This document shows positions 61,155-64,000 of a DNA stretch of 64,000 nt, in pieces (the first letter of the stretch is position 1; every line of letters begins with the position of its first letter). The stretch lies in the NCBI RefSeq assembly GCF_041260155.1, contig NC_091929.1, positions 23,994,080 through 24,058,079 of the forward strand, written 5' to 3'. Source of the DNA: Ptychodera flava (taxonomy: Eukaryota; Hemichordata; Enteropneusta; Ptychoderidae). Below the pieces are notes generated by a model. The model was not told where the DNA came from, ran no database searches, and was given only the letters and a program-made list of their open reading frames with translations. The translations under genes were made by a program, and so were the position numbers.

Positions 61155-62239
61155 AAGTAATGGATTCTCAGCATCCATTCAAGATGACACAATTGTAACA
61201 GAAATCGCTACTCTTTTACTTTCCAGGGATAGGATATGTGTGCGACTAGTGTGAAAATAACGTGTGCTTTGTTATACAATCATGGAAAGTCCCACATGGG
61301 CAGATCTCATAATCTTTCTTAACCGAAAAATGATGTACAGCAAAACAGACATTACAGAACAAGTCTTTTTAACTTATCGTTGAATGCGTAGGCCTTAAAC
61401 CCGTATTTGGTGTATTTTTTTAGTATTTTTTGATAGATGACTTGAAATAAAACGTGACATCGGAACGTTTATTGACAGTGGCGACAAGTGAACAACTACT
61501 GAATAATGTTCGATTTGCAACTCATATGTGGCGAGTGACGTGACAAAAACTTACATGTAACAATCGACCAATTTCATTACCAAGAATTGAAATAGTGGCA
61601 TTTTAATGGCATAATAACTGGAATAAAATACATCTCTTCAAAGATCGGATGGTAGTTTTTCTGTACACGAAATACCAAAAGATACAGCTATAAACGAAAC
61701 TATAAAGTACGTCTTTCATGGCCACTGTGGCATTTTGGCTTCCGCATTGAGTCCCCCACAACCAAATAATGTTTCGTAGCCTTAAAACCGTAATTTGTCA
61801 TGTTAAGAGTGCATAATTCAAATTTAACAAAGAAACCATGGAAACGATTTGAGAGAAAACGTTTGAAAATTGGAGAAAAAGAATCAGACATTTTTGCTGA
61901 ACTTCGACCAAACCTGTCAATACGCTTTAGATTTACATCATCAAGTGAATATTTGGTTATTTTTGATCAATAGTTGTCAACCGGAAGGATACGCGTCGAT
62001 TTCCATTGCGTAGCCCCCAAAGTTCGAAACCTTGGTTTTTCACTCGCATCCTGCCCGATCAGTGACAATTTCACTCCGTTTTACTAGCTGTGCATTCATT
62101 GACGAGGTTCTAAATGCAACGCTGACAATTTGAGACACGTAGATCTAACAAGAATGGGCCTAGCTATTATTTTTACAAGGATTTCACAGAAAGTTGTGAC
62201 GAGACATTCTGTTGTTTTTATACCCACAATCCTCAGCGT

Positions 62240-62740
62240 CGGAGGAAAAAAGACAGTCACGTGATCGTAGGTTTAGGGAGGTGTTTTCCCAAAATGGCGA
62301 ACGCATTCCGAGTGAGTCCTCCCAATTTCCTATATCTTTCGTGGACCTTTCCTGGGTAAAGTGACACGCCGAAATCACGAAATATCCTGGGTGGCAGACG
62401 TCAGACTTCAAGAACTCAACTAAAGGACTGTTGAGAGAGTAGTTGGTTTTTCGCAGCAGCTGGCCTGCGCCGTCAAATTGAATGGAATCCGGAGTGCACG
62501 ACTTGGCTTATTCACGTCAATACTTTGTGTGTGTGTACACATCGTCACAGCTCTGTTGTTTTGGGTAAATGTTAATTGTTACACGCTGAAAACTCGCGGA
62601 AGTTTTGATTCTGACACATGCTATGTGGACTAGACTTACACAGTGAATATTTAGCCTTGCACCGTCGCCGTACGAAGTGTTCCATACCCGATTAGCGAAG
62701 AGATCTACAACAAAACTTTTCACATCCAAACATGGGTAAG
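62240..62740 (+). promoter_or_regulatory. Possible promoter / first exon of a gene continuing right
   Basis: GC and CpG content rise here. There is a TCACGTGA palindrome (62257-62264). An ATG in excellent context (AAAATGGCG, 62294) reads MANAFR and runs into GTGAGT at 62312, a pattern typical of a short coding first exon. A second ATGG followed by GTAAGT occurs at 62732-62741. No downstream exon was recognised within the window, so the direction and reality of the gene are uncertain. Confidence 0.3.
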
Positions 62741-63636
62741 TTTTCTTTATCTTGAGCGAACTTTACAAAAAACGAATCTGAGTCAGATCTCTAAAATAGT
62801 TTCTCAGGAGGAACCAGACGTAAGAGCTAAAGCGTTGAAAGTTGGTTTTGTTTTACCAAAACAACATTGCATGGGCCAAGTTGGACCGAAAGGGCGGGTC
62901 AACTACGAACGGTACCCATCCCAGTGGCTCTGACACCGGACTTCCTGCTGAGAAAACTATGTACCGTACATTTTGGTTTCCAGTGATGAGATCGTTTTGC
63001 TCCGGCAGTCATTTCCTTTTAAATCGTTACATGGAATAAGACCTTGTCTATAAGTACTGAAGATTTCCTTCTTGCTACGTTATGACCTTCAACACTTACA
63101 TCTAAAACCACTGGTTCAACTTCAAGTTCCAGTAGCTGTTGTCTGTATGGTTTCCAGTGACAGTGTAGAACACTGCGTACCATACACAACATGAACATGT
63201 AGTTGTCGTCCAACACATAGACCCACGGAAAGCCAAGCTTCGTGACATTCGGCCTTGGTATCTACATGTATGCCCTGTACGCTATTTTTAGATGATGGTT
63301 AAGCGACAATTTATGAACCAAGGGGCCAAATGGCACATGTGATTTCAAGCAGGGGGCTGGCATATTTACAATATTAGTGTGAACTAATATGCTTTCTTGA
63401 TCTCCTGATTGACTAGAATTAGGTCACACATGTGTATGAAAGTCTCCAAATCAGACAAAGTTCAATAAACAGTCTGTTTGAGGGGCGTTACTTGGTATAT
63501 ATTACCATGTTACCTCAATCATTTTACCAGGGCTTCTATTTGTATAACAGTGTGATTATATTAGGGGACAACAGAAATGTAACCCGGATTTCCAACAGAG
63601 TTTGTGTTCCCAAGTCCCCTCAAAAATACTTCATAA

Positions 63637-63729
63637 TTAATCTGTTTCATCCCCAATTCCCCGTAAACAGGTCCACAATTGCCCTGACAACCATGTGTTT
63701 GGGCCAAACCATGGTTGTGAAAGGGTTAA
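63637..63729 (+). mobile_element. Family B TTAA MITE (93 bp)
   Basis: Opposite orientation to the copy at 230: TTAATCTGTTTCATCCCCAA to ACCATGGTTGTGAAAGGGTTAA (last 20 bp shared with the family), TTAA at both ends. Confidence 0.68.
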
Positions 63730-63845
63730 ACATGTTGATGAGATTCCTAGCACTTTCACCCCTATTTCCCCTATGTAAATCTGTCTGACATATGGAAGAC
63801 AATAACAATGCAAAATAGCAAGAAAGTCTCTTCAAACTAGAGGAG

Positions 63846-64000
63846 TTAACCCTTGAGTGCCAAAGTCAATTTTTGCCGCCTTTATGAAATATACCCCAGT
63901 CATTTTTTTCAGAAGTTTGCCAAAATTTGGATAAGAAACTGTAATCAATGACATGTGATGTCCATTTGGTTCAAAATTATGGCAAAAAGTACAGAAAAAT
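63846..64000 (-). mobile_element. Family C MITE, cut by the window end
   Basis: TTAACCCTTGAGTGCCAAAG followed by family C interior up to the last base of the window. Confidence 0.62.

Larger units (their letters stand above)
59646..62239. other. Intergenic region
   Basis: Contains the possible minus-strand exon at 60156-60401, a (CATA)n microsatellite (60461-60511) and the best-preserved family A element (60801-61154). From 61155 to 62239 I see nothing beyond short meaningless ORFs. Confidence 0.5.
62741..64000. other. Right end of window, no gene recognised
   Basis: Contains a full family B element (63637-63729) and the start of a family C element (63846 to the end). Short ORFs in between show no conserved motif. 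Confidence 0.5.

Overview
This is eukaryotic (metazoan) DNA: AT-rich, with large introns, GT-AG splice sites, microsatellites and many copies of short inverted-repeat transposons. It reads like a marine invertebrate deuterostome (hemichordate, cephalochordate or echinoderm). That lineage is an inference from gene similarity and repeat style, not something the sequence proves.

Layout. (1) 1-2639, minus strand: the first two coding exons of CDC37, the Hsp90 kinase-targeting co-chaperone; the rest of the gene lies left of the window. (2) 2640-2966: a 327-bp gap between two divergent start codons, presumably a bidirectional promoter. (3) 2967-49372, plus strand: a complete DENND5 gene (Rab6-interacting DENN/RUN/PLAT protein, orthologous to vertebrate DENND5A/B). 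I resolved 20 coding exons by splice sites, reading phase and protein similarity; they give 1300 residues. (4) 49964-54501: four further small exons whose phases chain perfectly and which could be spliced in phase onto the last DENND5 exon. They would replace its final residue and stop with an 88-residue tail, or they may be the end of an unrecognised gene. (5) 56681-59184, plus strand: a two-exon gene for a secreted protein with a signal peptide, a coiled coil and an EAR/EPTP beta-propeller (LGI/TSPEAR type). (6) 59185-64000: mostly intergenic, with one possible minus-strand exon (60156-60401), a possible promoter/first-exon region (62240-62740) and repeats.

Mobile DNA. The introns hold three families of short elements with TTAA at their ends: A, about 350 bp, TTAAGGTAG ends; B, about 93 bp, TTAACCCTTTCACC / TTAACCTGTTCACC ends; C, about 223 bp, TTAACCCTTTGAGTGC ends. 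A 1.1-kb piggyBac-like relict in DENND5 intron 18 keeps matching ends and the start of a transposase-like ORF; piggyBac-type enzymes are therefore a plausible source of mobility for the small families. Other structures are a 146-bp-period tandem array bounded by inverted repeats (21754-23505), an A-B-A'-B' crossing inverted repeat (11653-11867), and an 84-bp repeat that has copied the 3' end and splice donor of DENND5 exon 17.

The genes do not form a pathway. CDC37 is a general kinase chaperone factor, DENND5 acts in Rab-dependent membrane traffic, and the EAR protein is extracellular. No tRNA, rRNA or CRISPR was seen.
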